DNA from: Alphaproteobacteria bacterium
Lineage (GTDB): Bacteria > Pseudomonadota > Alphaproteobacteria > Reyranellales > Reyranellaceae
Assembly (NCBI GenBank): GCA_013290035.1
Contig: JABCYT010000155.1
Span: 1-7,298 of the forward strand
Direction: 5' to 3'
DNA length: 7,298 nt
Shown here one piece after another: positions 1 through 5,708 of this stretch. Within the stretch, counting starts at the first letter, position 1. Each line of letters starts with the position of its first letter. Under the pieces are notes generated by a model. The model was not told where the DNA came from and did not search any database. It was given only the letters and a program-made list of their open reading frames with translations. A program made the position numbers and the translations under genes.

Positions 1-321
1 GAAGCTAAAACTCTCGCTGTCGCCGAGGCCGGCCTGCGTCAGCGTCGCCGCCACGCGCTCCGGCTCCTGCGGCAGAGGGTCAGCGGCGATCAGCACCAAG
101 TGGAGATCGGAGCGCTCGGCCTGCAGCTTGCCCCAGTGCGGCAGCTCGACGAGGCAAGGACCGCAAGTGAGGCCCCAGAAGTGCACGACGGTCGGCTGGC
201 CGGCATGGTTGGCGCGGAGCTTCGCCCAGCTGCCACGCTCGAAGGCGAGCGGACCGGCGGCCTCAGCGCCGGTCAAGGAAGCGAGGCCGAGCAGCAGAGC
301 AAGAAGGATAGCGAGTCTCAC
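1..321 (-). CDS. TlpA-like periplasmic thioredoxin (partial, C-terminus beyond window)
   Basis: Only the first 107 codons are present; the gene continues past the left edge. Residues 1-21 form a secretion signal: an MRLA start, a Leu-rich core and an Ala-rich end near residue 20. Then comes a thioredoxin-fold start: a beta strand TVVHFWG (residues 44-50) leads into the redox motif CGPC at residues 53-56, followed by a helix (LVELPHW) and a second strand (LHLVLIAAD). This order matches TlpA/ResA/DsbE-type thiol:disulfide oxidoreductases, which act in the periplasm and reduce specific protein cysteines. The start is GTG at 321; it overlaps the TGA of the upstream propeller gene (GTGA) and has a GGAGG site 7 nt away, so translation is probably coupled. 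As the last visible gene of the cluster it could keep the cysteines of its neighbours reduced, which is inference. The family call is firm but the partner is unknown. Confidence 0.85.
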   Translation of the reverse strand, partial: MRLAILLALLLGLASLTGAEAAGPLAFERGSWAKLRANHAGQPTVVHFWGLTCGPCLVELPHWGKLQAERSDLHLVLIAADPLPQEPERVAATLTQAGLGDSESFSF

Positions 322-1502
322 GGTTGGTCCTCCAGCGCGATCAGGCGGTAGCCCTCGATCTTGGTGAGCCACGACAGGTAGACGCGCTGACGGTCGGCGA
401 CGAGTAGCGGATGATCGGAGGCATCCTCGGTGTCGGCGACGGTGCGGGCCTCGGTCCACTGCCGGCCGCTGTCGTGGGAAACCTGCCAGCGCACGACGGC
501 TTTCGTGCCGTCGAACTCCTTCCACACGAGATGCAGCGCGGCGCCGCTCGCGAGCAGATACGGCCGCGCCGGCTGGCGATCCGGCTTCGACAAGGCCCGC
601 GGCACGGAAAAGGGAGCGTCGGCGGAATCGGCGCGAGCATAGAAGACGCCCTTGCGGGCGGCGCCATCGGTGAACCAGGCGACGTGATAGGACCCGTCCG
701 GCGCGACGGCGAGGCTGGGCCCATGATGCGGGCAGGCCTCGATCTTCCAGTCGTCGACGCTCACGCGACGAACCGGTCCCGGTGTTTTCTCGTCCTGGAA
801 CGTAATGACCGCATGATCGCGCACCGAGCCCGGGAAGATGTTGCGGAACACCAAGGCCGGACGGCCGGCGCCGGCGAAGGCGAGGCCGATGCGGCAGCAC
901 TCGCAGGTATTGTCGAGGGCGATGGCCGTCTCGCTGAAGTCCGCCTTGCCGTCCTCCCAGGCATAGGCGAGCGCCGCGCCCGGATAGGCCCGTCCTGCTG
1001 CACGAGCGCTGGCGATATTGCGCTTGTCGAGCCAGGCGGCGAAGACCCGGCCCGACGGATCCACCCCGGCGACCTCGAAACGCTGGCTGGTCGTATCGGC
1101 CGTGATGGGGCGCGGCCTGGCGAAGCTCGCGCCGTTGTCGGTCGACCGGGCGAAGTAGGCGCGGCCGTTGAAGTTCTTGTCCTGGAAGGTCCCGAAGGTG
1201 ACGACCAGGCCGCCCTTGTCGTCGACCACGATACGCGCCCGGGCATCGGGGCCCCAGTCGAGATTCATGGGCTCGGGCGTCACCATGACCGGCTGGGAGA
1301 AGGTCTTCCCGAGGTCGCGGGAATGCGTCACGACGATGCGGTCGACCATCGGTCGCACCAGCCACAGCGTGCCGTCCAGGCCGAAGGCCGGCGCGGCAGT
1401 GAAGGCCTCCGGCGCGCCGGCGCCGGGCTTGCCGTGCTGATGCTGGGCGGCGGCTGTGCCGCCCGCCAGCAGCGCTGCAAGACAGATCAGCAGTTTACGC
1501 AT
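318..1502 (-). CDS. Secreted BNR/Asp-box beta-propeller protein (sialidase-like fold) with CECC and CPHHG motifs
   Basis: The product has 394 residues. Residues 1-19 are a signal peptide ending TAAA, followed by a His-containing mature N-terminus (QHQHG). Three Asp boxes of the S-x-D-x-G-x-x-F/W type are visible: SRDLGKTF (61-68), STDNGASF (120-127) and SHDSGRQW (342-349). Together with repeated four-strand blocks they indicate a sialidase-type beta-propeller. I do not see the N-terminal FRIP motif of true sialidases, so glycosidase activity is doubtful despite the usual 'exo-alpha-sialidase' label. Four cysteines stand out in the mature protein: C200, C202 and C203 in CECC, and C257 in CPHHG (257-261). 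With the adjacent histidines they suggest a metal or redox site. The gene lies 13 bp after the TonB receptor gene and overlaps the thioredoxin gene by 4 bp. The start is ATG 1502, which precedes the signal peptide and has an AAGGAAGGA site at 1507-1515; a longer reading to 1721 would lie inside the receptor gene. The fold is well supported, the function unknown. Confidence 0.82.
   Translation of the reverse strand: MRKLLICLAALLAGGTAAAQHQHGKPGAGAPEAFTAAPAFGLDGTLWLVRPMVDRIVVTHSRDLGKTFSQPVMVTPEPMNLDWGPDARARIVVDDKGGLVVTFGTFQDKNFNGRAYFARSTDNGASFARPRPITADTTSQRFEVAGVDPSGRVFAAWLDKRNIASARAAGRAYPGAALAYAWEDGKADFSETAIALDNTCECCRIGLAFAGAGRPALVFRNIFPGSVRDHAVITFQDEKTPGPVRRVSVDDWKIEACPHHGPSLAVAPDGSYHVAWFTDGAARKGVFYARADSADAPFSVPRALSKPDRQPARPYLLASGAALHLVWKEFDGTKAVVRWQVSHDSGRQWTEARTVADTEDASDHPLLVADRQRVYLSWLTKIEGYRLIALEDQP
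329..333 (-). promoter_or_regulatory. Ribosome binding site for the thioredoxin gene
   Basis: GGAGG on the minus strand lies 7 nt before the GTG at 321, inside the last codons of the propeller gene. It decides the GTG start, because no ATG sits at a comparable place. Confidence 0.7.
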
Positions 1503-1506
1503 CTTG

Positions 1507-1515
1507 TCCTTCCTT
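1507..1515 (-). promoter_or_regulatory. Ribosome binding site for the propeller gene
   Basis: The purine run AAGGAAGGA lies 4 nt before ATG 1502 and reaches almost to the stop codon of the receptor gene. It supports the short start over the in-frame extension to 1721. Confidence 0.65.
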
Positions 1516-3732
1516 TCAGAACCTTGCCCTGAGCCCGACGATGACTGTGAGAGGCATTCCCAGGGCCGGGATGGAGGTGGTGCTGACTGTGGTGCCCTCG
1601 AACGACGTCGTCGTATAGCCCATGGCCAGGTACTGGAAGTTTGTAAGGTTCTGCACGCTGGCATAGATGTCCACCGCCTTCGCCGGCGAATAGGATGCGC
1701 CGAGGTCGACGATCGTGGCACCGTCGTTCAGCTGGGTATGGCCCGTGTTGTTCCAGTAGGCCGGGAACGACCGCAAGGTCGCGGTGAGGGCGAGCTCCGG
1801 GAGGGGCCGCCATTCGGCGCCGGCGGTGATCGTCCAGTTAGGCACCTGGCCAAGCTGAACACCGGTCCGTTCCAGCGTCGGAAAGGACGAGCTGGTAAGA
1901 TAGGCGACGGTGTTGACGTAGCCCGCCGTCAACCTGAGCTGGTCGAGCGCCTGCCAGGTGCCGATCAGCTCGAAGCCCTGGAAGGTGGCGTTGCCGACAT
2001 TGTTATACTGGTTGACCGTCGTGAAGGACGGGCTGAGGCCCGCGGCGGTGATGAACGGCGCGGCGCAGGCGGCATTGGTGTTGCAGATCGTGACGAAGTC
2101 GATGAAGTTGTCGAGGTTGTTGTTGAAGTAGGTGCCCGACAGCGAGAAGCCCTTCCAGTTGAAGTCCATGCCGACTTCCTGGCCGAAGTTGGTCATCGGC
2201 TGCAGGTTGGGGTTGATCGCCGTGAAGGACGTGCCGCTGGCGAAGCTGCGGTACATCTGGTTCATGCCGGGAGCGGAGAAGTTGCGGTAGATCGCAGCGC
2301 GCACCGTCACCTCGTCGCTGGCGTAGAATTTCAGGCCGACGCGCGGATCGAAGCTCGAGGCGCTGGTGTTGGGGACCACGTTGTTTGTGGCCGAGTTGAC
2401 GGTGAGGACGTTGGCGTTGAGCGCCTGCCAGAAGTCGCCGCGCACGCCGATCGTGACGTCGACCGGCACGGTGGTGAAGCGGTACGTGCCCTGGGCGAAC
2501 AGGCCCTGGAACCGGTGCTCGCCGTTGGCGATGAAGGTCGACGGGGCTGCCGTCACACTGGCGAACAGGTTGTTGTAGTCGCTGATCGTGGTGCGCCGGG
2601 CATCGACGCCGATCTTGACGTCCCGCAGCGGCCCTGCTTCGAGCTGGTAGAAGGCCGAGCCGCCGAAGTCGGAGTAGGGCGCGGACTCGATCTGGCTGAC
2701 GAACTGGTTGGTGAAGCCAGGCGTGTTCAGCGTGTAGCTGCCGCTGGCCGTGTTTATCGTGCCGAAGGTACCACCTGCACCCCAGGCGTTGAAGGCGATC
2801 GACGACTTCTCGTCGAGGGCGTAGCTGCCGCCCAGCAGCAGGCGGTAGTTCGACCAGTTGTTGTGCGACAGGCTAAAGACGAGGCCGTCCTCGAACGCCT
2901 GGTGGAAGTAGGCCTTGGCGAAGAGCTTGAGGTTCTCGCCGGAATTGAAGTACGCCGAGGCATCGAAGTTGTCCGATTTGTTGGCGGTCGGCACCAGGTT
3001 GACGTTCTGGTATTGCGCGGGCGTCAGGTTGTAGCCCGAGCTCTGGAAGTGGTTGTAGTTGACGCCGACATTGAGCTTGTCGTTGACCAGGACGCTGCCC
3101 GCGACGTTGGCGTTGGCGGTGTTGTACATGCCATAGCTGACATCGGCCTGCGCGCCGGTCCTGGTGGGCTGGCGGGTGATGATGTTGATGACGCCGCCCA
3201 TCGCCATGTTGCCCCACAGGCTGGTGGCGCCGCCGCCGCGGATCACCTCGACGCGCTCGATGTTGTTTTTCGAGATCTGGGTCCAGTCGACAGTGCGGAA
3301 GAAAGGATCGTTGATCGGCACGCCGTCCAACATCACCAGCGTGTTGATGGTGGTGCTCGAGCCGAAGCCGCGGATGCTGACCGGCTGTCCGGTCGGATGC
3401 AGTTGTCCGCTCGGGATCGTGTAGGTCCAGATACTGGGAATGCGATTGATGACCTGGTCGATGCCGGTCTCGGGCATCGCCTCGACCTGCGCGCGCGTCA
3501 GCACGGTCGTGCTGACATCGAGGTTTTCGAGCGCGGACCCGCGGCCGGCGGTGACCGTGACCGGCGGCAGGCTGACCGGCGGCGCCGTTGCCGGCGTTAT
3601 CGTTGCCGTCGTTGCCGGCGGAGTCGTTGTCGGTGACGTCGTTGCCGACGGTGTGTCTTGTGCCGTGGCCAGCGCCGGAATCAGCGCAAGGCCCACGAAT
3701 GCGGCGATCGTCGCCGCGCGAACGGACAACAT
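1516..3732 (-). CDS. TonB-dependent outer-membrane receptor
   Basis: The protein has 738 residues, a normal length for a TonB-dependent transporter, which moves a scarce ligand across the outer membrane using TonB-ExbB-ExbD energy. Residues 1-24 are a signal peptide (ending ATA before Q25). A Thr/Pro/Ala-rich linker follows (about 26-55), then a TonB-box-like stretch PPVTVTA (56-62). The plug domain spans roughly 66-188, with SIRGFGSS (119-126), VMLDGVPIND (133-142), IERVEVIRGGG (158-168) and MGGVINIITR (178-187). The rest is rich in alternating aromatic strands typical of the 22-stranded barrel and ends in Phe (GLRARF), as expected for BAM recognition. There are two close cysteines in one predicted loop (ICNTNAACAA). 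The ligand cannot be read from sequence; the DUF2946-like upstream gene and the Cys-rich propeller downstream suggest a metal, possibly copper, rather than a sugar or B12. I see no OprC-style Cys/Met/His site. ATG 3732 has a GAGG about 10 nt upstream. Confidence 0.93.
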   Translation of the reverse strand: MLSVRAATIAAFVGLALIPALATAQDTPSATTSPTTTPPATTATITPATAPPVSLPPVTVTAGRGSALENLDVSTTVLTRAQVEAMPETGIDQVINRIPSIWTYTIPSGQLHPTGQPVSIRGFGSSTTINTLVMLDGVPINDPFFRTVDWTQISKNNIERVEVIRGGGATSLWGNMAMGGVINIITRQPTRTGAQADVSYGMYNTANANVAGSVLVNDKLNVGVNYNHFQSSGYNLTPAQYQNVNLVPTANKSDNFDASAYFNSGENLKLFAKAYFHQAFEDGLVFSLSHNNWSNYRLLLGGSYALDEKSSIAFNAWGAGGTFGTINTASGSYTLNTPGFTNQFVSQIESAPYSDFGGSAFYQLEAGPLRDVKIGVDARRTTISDYNNLFASVTAAPSTFIANGEHRFQGLFAQGTYRFTTVPVDVTIGVRGDFWQALNANVLTVNSATNNVVPNTSASSFDPRVGLKFYASDEVTVRAAIYRNFSAPGMNQMYRSFASGTSFTAINPNLQPMTNFGQEVGMDFNWKGFSLSGTYFNNNLDNFIDFVTICNTNAACAAPFITAAGLSPSFTTVNQYNNVGNATFQGFELIGTWQALDQLRLTAGYVNTVAYLTSSSFPTLERTGVQLGQVPNWTITAGAEWRPLPELALTATLRSFPAYWNNTGHTQLNDGATIVDLGASYSPAKAVDIYASVQNLTNFQYLAMGYTTTSFEGTTVSTTSIPALGMPLTVIVGLRARF
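3586..3647 (-). repeat. In-frame short tandem-like repeat coding the Thr/Pro/Ala linker of the receptor
   Basis: Read on the plus strand, the octamer CGTTGCCG occurs at 3586, 3601, 3610 and 3640, with a one-base variant CGTTGTCG at 3625. The spacings are 15, 9, 15 and 15 bp, all multiples of three. The repeat lies between the signal peptide and the TonB box and encodes loosely repeated five-residue units such as TPSAT, TSPTT and TPPAT. Gain or loss of a unit would change linker length without breaking the frame. Confidence 0.6.
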
Positions 3733-3760
3733 GAAAGTTTTCCCTCGACAGACAAACGAA

Positions 3761-3786
3761 CGCGACGCGCGGCGAGGCGCGTCGCG
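3761..3786 (-). terminator. Perfect 10-bp GC hairpin between the DUF2946-like and receptor genes (possible attenuator or terminator)
   Basis: CGCGACGCGC (3761-3770) and GCGCGTCGCG (3777-3786) are exact inverse complements around a 6-nt loop. On the minus-strand transcript the hairpin begins 10 nt after the DUF2946-like stop codon and is followed by a moderately U-rich tail (UUCGUUUGUC). It could end part of the transcription before the receptor gene or protect mRNA ends after processing. The tail is weaker than that of a classic intrinsic terminator, so the role is open. Confidence 0.45.
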
Positions 3787-3796
3787 GCTTCAGGTG

Positions 3797-4186
3797 TCAG
3801 ACGAGGGCGGGTGGCGCGCGCGGTTGGTTGGGCCCGTCGCGGATGCCGACGGGGGCAAGGGCGTCGACGGCCGCCGGCAGACGGTCGACGATGGCGGCGA
3901 AAAGCGGCGCGACGACGAACGCGGCGGAAGGCGCGGCCAGGGTCGGCGCATGGGCGAGACCCAGGCAGCATTCGTGGATCTTGCCGGCCGCCGGCATCGA
4001 GTCCTGGGCATCGTCCTGGCCGGCGCCCGGCGCGCACATCGACGTCCACAGCGAGAGGGCCAGCGGGCCGGCGTCGCGCATCAGCGCGGCATGGGCGAGC
4101 GGCTGAAGGAAGTTGAGGGTGATCGCAAACAGCGCCGCGGCAAAGCTTGCCGCGCGCCAGCCGGTGTCCGGGCGTCTGCGATCCAT
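3797..4186 (-). CDS. Small Cys/His membrane-anchored protein, DUF2946-like
   Basis: The product has 129 residues. A hydrophobic N-terminal segment (about 12-34, ending AHA) is either an uncleaved anchor or a signal peptide. A conserved-looking WTSMC follows (C51), then an Asp/Gly-rich spacer and HECCLGLAH (H71, C73, C74, H79). A second hydrophobic stretch lies at about 87-100, and the C-terminus is Pro-rich (QPRAPPA). The pattern of N-terminal hydrophobic segment, single Cys, later His/Cys cluster, hydrophobic segment and a final R-x-PP tail resembles the DUF2946 family. Its function is unknown, and it is often found beside TonB-dependent receptors and linked with copper. The Cys/His set could hold a metal at the periplasmic face of the inner membrane; that is inference. 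ATG 4186 was chosen because the signal-like segment follows directly; no good ribosome binding site precedes it, and the reading frame open to 4435 would run into the Nudix gene. It is the first gene of its cluster. Confidence 0.72.
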   Translation of the reverse strand: MDRRRPDTGWRAASFAAALFAITLNFLQPLAHAALMRDAGPLALSLWTSMCAPGAGQDDAQDSMPAAGKIHECCLGLAHAPTLAAPSAAFVVAPLFAAIVDRLPAAVDALAPVGIRDGPNQPRAPPALV

Positions 4187-4235
4187 GGTCAAGTTACGCA
4201 CGAAAGCGGCCCGGACGGAAGAGGCAGCTTGTCGC

Positions 4236-4250
4236 TCGGCCGCAGGCCGA
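4236..4250 (-). promoter_or_regulatory. 6-bp perfect hairpin in the leader of the DUF2946-like gene
   Basis: TCGGCC and GGCCGA are exact inverse complements around a 3-nt loop, about 50 bp upstream of ATG 4186. It could be an operator or a leader stem. A short GC palindrome is also expected by chance in DNA of this composition. Confidence 0.25.
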
Positions 4251-4280
4251 TGCCGCGCGCGTGGCAATGGTGTCCAGTTT

Positions 4281-4325
4281 CCGCCAGGAATATCCGGCGG
4301 CGCGCTACTGCGATCGAGAGGTAGC
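4281..4325 (-). terminator. Two adjacent hairpins after the Nudix gene, possible terminator
   Basis: Directly after the TAG of the Nudix gene, a 5-bp stem GCTAC/GTAGC with a 12-nt loop is followed by an 8-bp stem (CCGCC/GGCGG plus GGA/TCC with one bulged A, 3-nt loop). No U-run follows on the minus strand, so intrinsic termination is uncertain. The position is right for the end of the operon. Confidence 0.3.
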
Positions 4326-4934
4326 CTAAAGTCCGAGCGCGAGCAGGCGCGGATCGCGCGCCTTTTTGGCGAAGGTCCTGAGCTGCCACAGCGCGGCGAG
4401 GTGGAGGCCGGGAATTTCCAGCCGTCCGTCGGCAAGGTCGTCGACGAACGTCTGCCAGGGAACGAGGTGGGTGCGGATCATCTCGCCCGGATCGAGCTTC
4501 TGGTCGGCGACCTTGTGCGCGTCGAGCGCCAGGAAGGCATGCACCCGATTGTTCTGGCGCGCGGTGTTGGCGGTCGACGAGCCCAGGCTGTGCCATTCCT
4601 CGGAGCCGTAGCCGGTTTCCTCCAGGAGTTCGCGCTGCATCGCCGCGAGCACGTCCTCGCCCTCGTCCTCGGGCGTGCCGCAGGGCAGCTCGACGGAGAG
4701 GCGCTCCACACCGTGGCGATATTCCTCGATCAGCACGATCTCGCGCCCGGGCGTGAGGGCGATGGCGCACACCCATTCGGGGAACTCGATGGTGTGGTAG
4801 GGCGACAGGATCGTGCCGTTGGGCACGCGCACGGTGTCGCTGCGCACCGCCAGCCAGCGGTCTCGGTAGGAGTATTTCGAGTCGAGCACCTGCCACGGCT
4901 CGATCGCAGCGGCAGGCTTTTTCGCATCCGCCAT
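4326..4934 (-). CDS. Nudix hydrolase, ADP-ribose pyrophosphatase-like
   Basis: The product has 202 residues, cytoplasmic, with no signal. The Nudix box is centred on residues 86-109: G86, E93, then RELLEETGY (101-109), carrying the metal-binding glutamates E102, E105 and E106. Upstream, EEYRHGVERLSVELPCG (71-86) is the layout seen in NudF/ADP-ribose pyrophosphatase-type enzymes (EQYR...ELPAG). These enzymes hydrolyse nucleoside diphosphates linked to another moiety, with Mg2+. The spacing from G86 to E93 is seven positions, one more than the canonical G-x5-E, so the loop has an extra residue. The last third shows no further recognised domain. ATG 4934 overlaps the dehydrogenase stop codon as TGATG, which implies translational coupling, and no separate strong ribosome site is seen. 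It is the last gene of the SMR-SDR-Nudix operon. The exact substrate is not readable; ADP-ribose is the default guess. Confidence 0.88.
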   Translation of the reverse strand: MADAKKPAAAIEPWQVLDSKYSYRDRWLAVRSDTVRVPNGTILSPYHTIEFPEWVCAIALTPGREIVLIEEYRHGVERLSVELPCGTPEDEGEDVLAAMQRELLEETGYGSEEWHSLGSSTANTARQNNRVHAFLALDAHKVADQKLDPGEMIRTHLVPWQTFVDDLADGRLEIPGLHLAALWQLRTFAKKARDPRLLALGL

Positions 4935-5692
4935 CAGACCGCGGTCCAGCCGCCATCGACCACCAGTTCGGCGCCGGTGACGTAGGACGATTCGTCGGAC
5001 GCCAGGAAAAGGATGGCGTAGGCCACCTCGTCGACCTCGCCGGCGCGGCCCAGCGGCACACCCTTCAAGGTCTTGGCGCGCGTCGCCGGATCGGCGGTGC
5101 GCCCCGATGTGCGCATGGGCGGCATCAGCCCGGGATGCACCGAATTGATGCGGATGCCGTCCCGGCCGTGCTGCGCCGCCGCCGCCTTGGTGATCAGCCG
5201 CACGGCGCCCTTGGAGGCGTTGTAGCCGACATGGATGTTGCCCTGGCCGACGATGCCGGAAACCGACGACAGATTGATCACCGAGCCGCGGGTGCCGGCC
5301 TTCTTCATCGCCGCGATGCCGTGCTTCATGCCGAAGAAGACACCGGTGGCGTTGATGCCCATCAGGCGGTTCCAGGCCGCGGTGTCGTACAGATCCTGCT
5401 CCGCCGATCCCGAGATGCCGGCATTGTTCACCAGCACGTCGAGGCTGCCCTGGTCCGCCACCGTCTTGTCGACGGCCGCCTTCCAGTTCGCCTCGTCGGT
5501 GACATCGAGATGGATGTAGCTCGCCGTGCCGCCCGCCTTCTTGATCTCGGCGACGACGGCCTCGCCTTCCTTGTCCAGAAGGTCGGCCACGACCACGGCC
5601 TTGGCGCCTTCGCGGGCAAACAGGCGGGCGGTCGCGGCGCCCATGCCGCTCGACGCGCCGCTGATCAGGGCGACCTTGTTCTTCATGCGCAT
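4934..5692 (-). CDS. Short-chain dehydrogenase/reductase (classical SDR)
   Basis: The product has 252 residues, the standard size for a classical SDR, and is soluble and cytoplasmic. The cofactor motif is SGASSGMG (11-18), a TGxxxGxG with Ser for Thr. Asp37 at the end of beta strand 2 points to NAD(H) rather than NADP(H). NNAG lies at 89-92, N114 in the INATG segment, Ser142/143 in NLSSVSG, and the catalytic YNASK has Y157 and K161. HPG at 186-188 and the C-terminal VTGAELVVDGGW (238-249) are family hallmarks. It would oxidise or reduce a secondary alcohol or ketone of unknown identity; such proteins are often mislabelled glucose 1-dehydrogenase or 3-oxoacyl-ACP reductase. ATG 5692 is chosen over TTG 5716 because AGGAG lies 8 nt upstream and the SDR fold starts right after it. 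It follows the SMR gene by 16 bp and overlaps the Nudix gene by 1 bp. Confidence 0.93.
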   Translation of the reverse strand: MRMKNKVALISGASSGMGAATARLFAREGAKAVVVADLLDKEGEAVVAEIKKAGGTASYIHLDVTDEANWKAAVDKTVADQGSLDVLVNNAGISGSAEQDLYDTAAWNRLMGINATGVFFGMKHGIAAMKKAGTRGSVINLSSVSGIVGQGNIHVGYNASKGAVRLITKAAAAQHGRDGIRINSVHPGLMPPMRTSGRTADPATRAKTLKGVPLGRAGEVDEVAYAILFLASDESSYVTGAELVVDGGWTAV

Positions 5693-5700
5693 GGTGGATG

Positions 5701-5705
5701 CTCCT
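5701..5705 (-). promoter_or_regulatory. Ribosome binding site for the dehydrogenase gene
   Basis: AGGAG on the minus strand lies 8 nt before ATG 5692, between the SMR stop codon and the start. It decides the ATG over the in-frame TTG at 5716, which lies inside the SMR gene and has no such site. Confidence 0.7.
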
Positions 5706-5708
5706 TTC

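Larger units (their letters stand above)
4187..4325. other. Intergenic leader of the DUF2946-like gene and 3' end of the Nudix operon
   Basis: No gene is supported in these 139 bp. The stretch lies after the stop of the Nudix gene and before the DUF2946-like gene on the same strand, so it should hold the end of one operon and the promoter of the next. It holds three inverted repeats: TCGGCC/GGCCGA (4236-4250), CCGCC/GGCGG with inner GGA/TCC (4281-4300) and GCTAC/GTAGC (4304-4325). I found no convincing -35/-10 pair. Confidence 0.5.

Noticed and set aside
318..1502. True exo-alpha-sialidase in a sialic acid use locus
   Set aside because: No FRIP motif is visible and no sialic acid lyase, epimerase or transporter gene is nearby; only the propeller fold and Asp boxes are supported.
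411..1532. Plus-strand open frame (373 codons) opposite the propeller gene
   Set aside because: Antisense shadow of a gene with signal peptide and Asp boxes; composition is low-complexity and there is no ribosome site or recognised motif.
1503..1721. N-terminal extension of the propeller gene into the receptor gene
   Set aside because: It would put residues ahead of a clear signal peptide; ATG 1502 has its own ribosome site.
1456..3636. Long plus-strand open frame (726 codons) opposite the TonB receptor gene
   Set aside because: It lies antisense to a clear receptor gene. Its product is Val/Arg/Gly/Asp-rich with no domain, as expected for the reverse frame of a GC-rich gene.
4187..4435. N-terminal extension of the DUF2946-like protein
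   Set aside because: The added part is Arg/Pro/Ser-rich without a motif and would overlap the end of the Nudix gene; the hydrophobic anchor follows ATG 4186 directly.
3440..4985. Overlapping plus-strand frames at 3440-4324 and 4113-4985
   Set aside because: They run antisense across several real genes and the intergenic region, are Arg/Gly-rich and show no domain.
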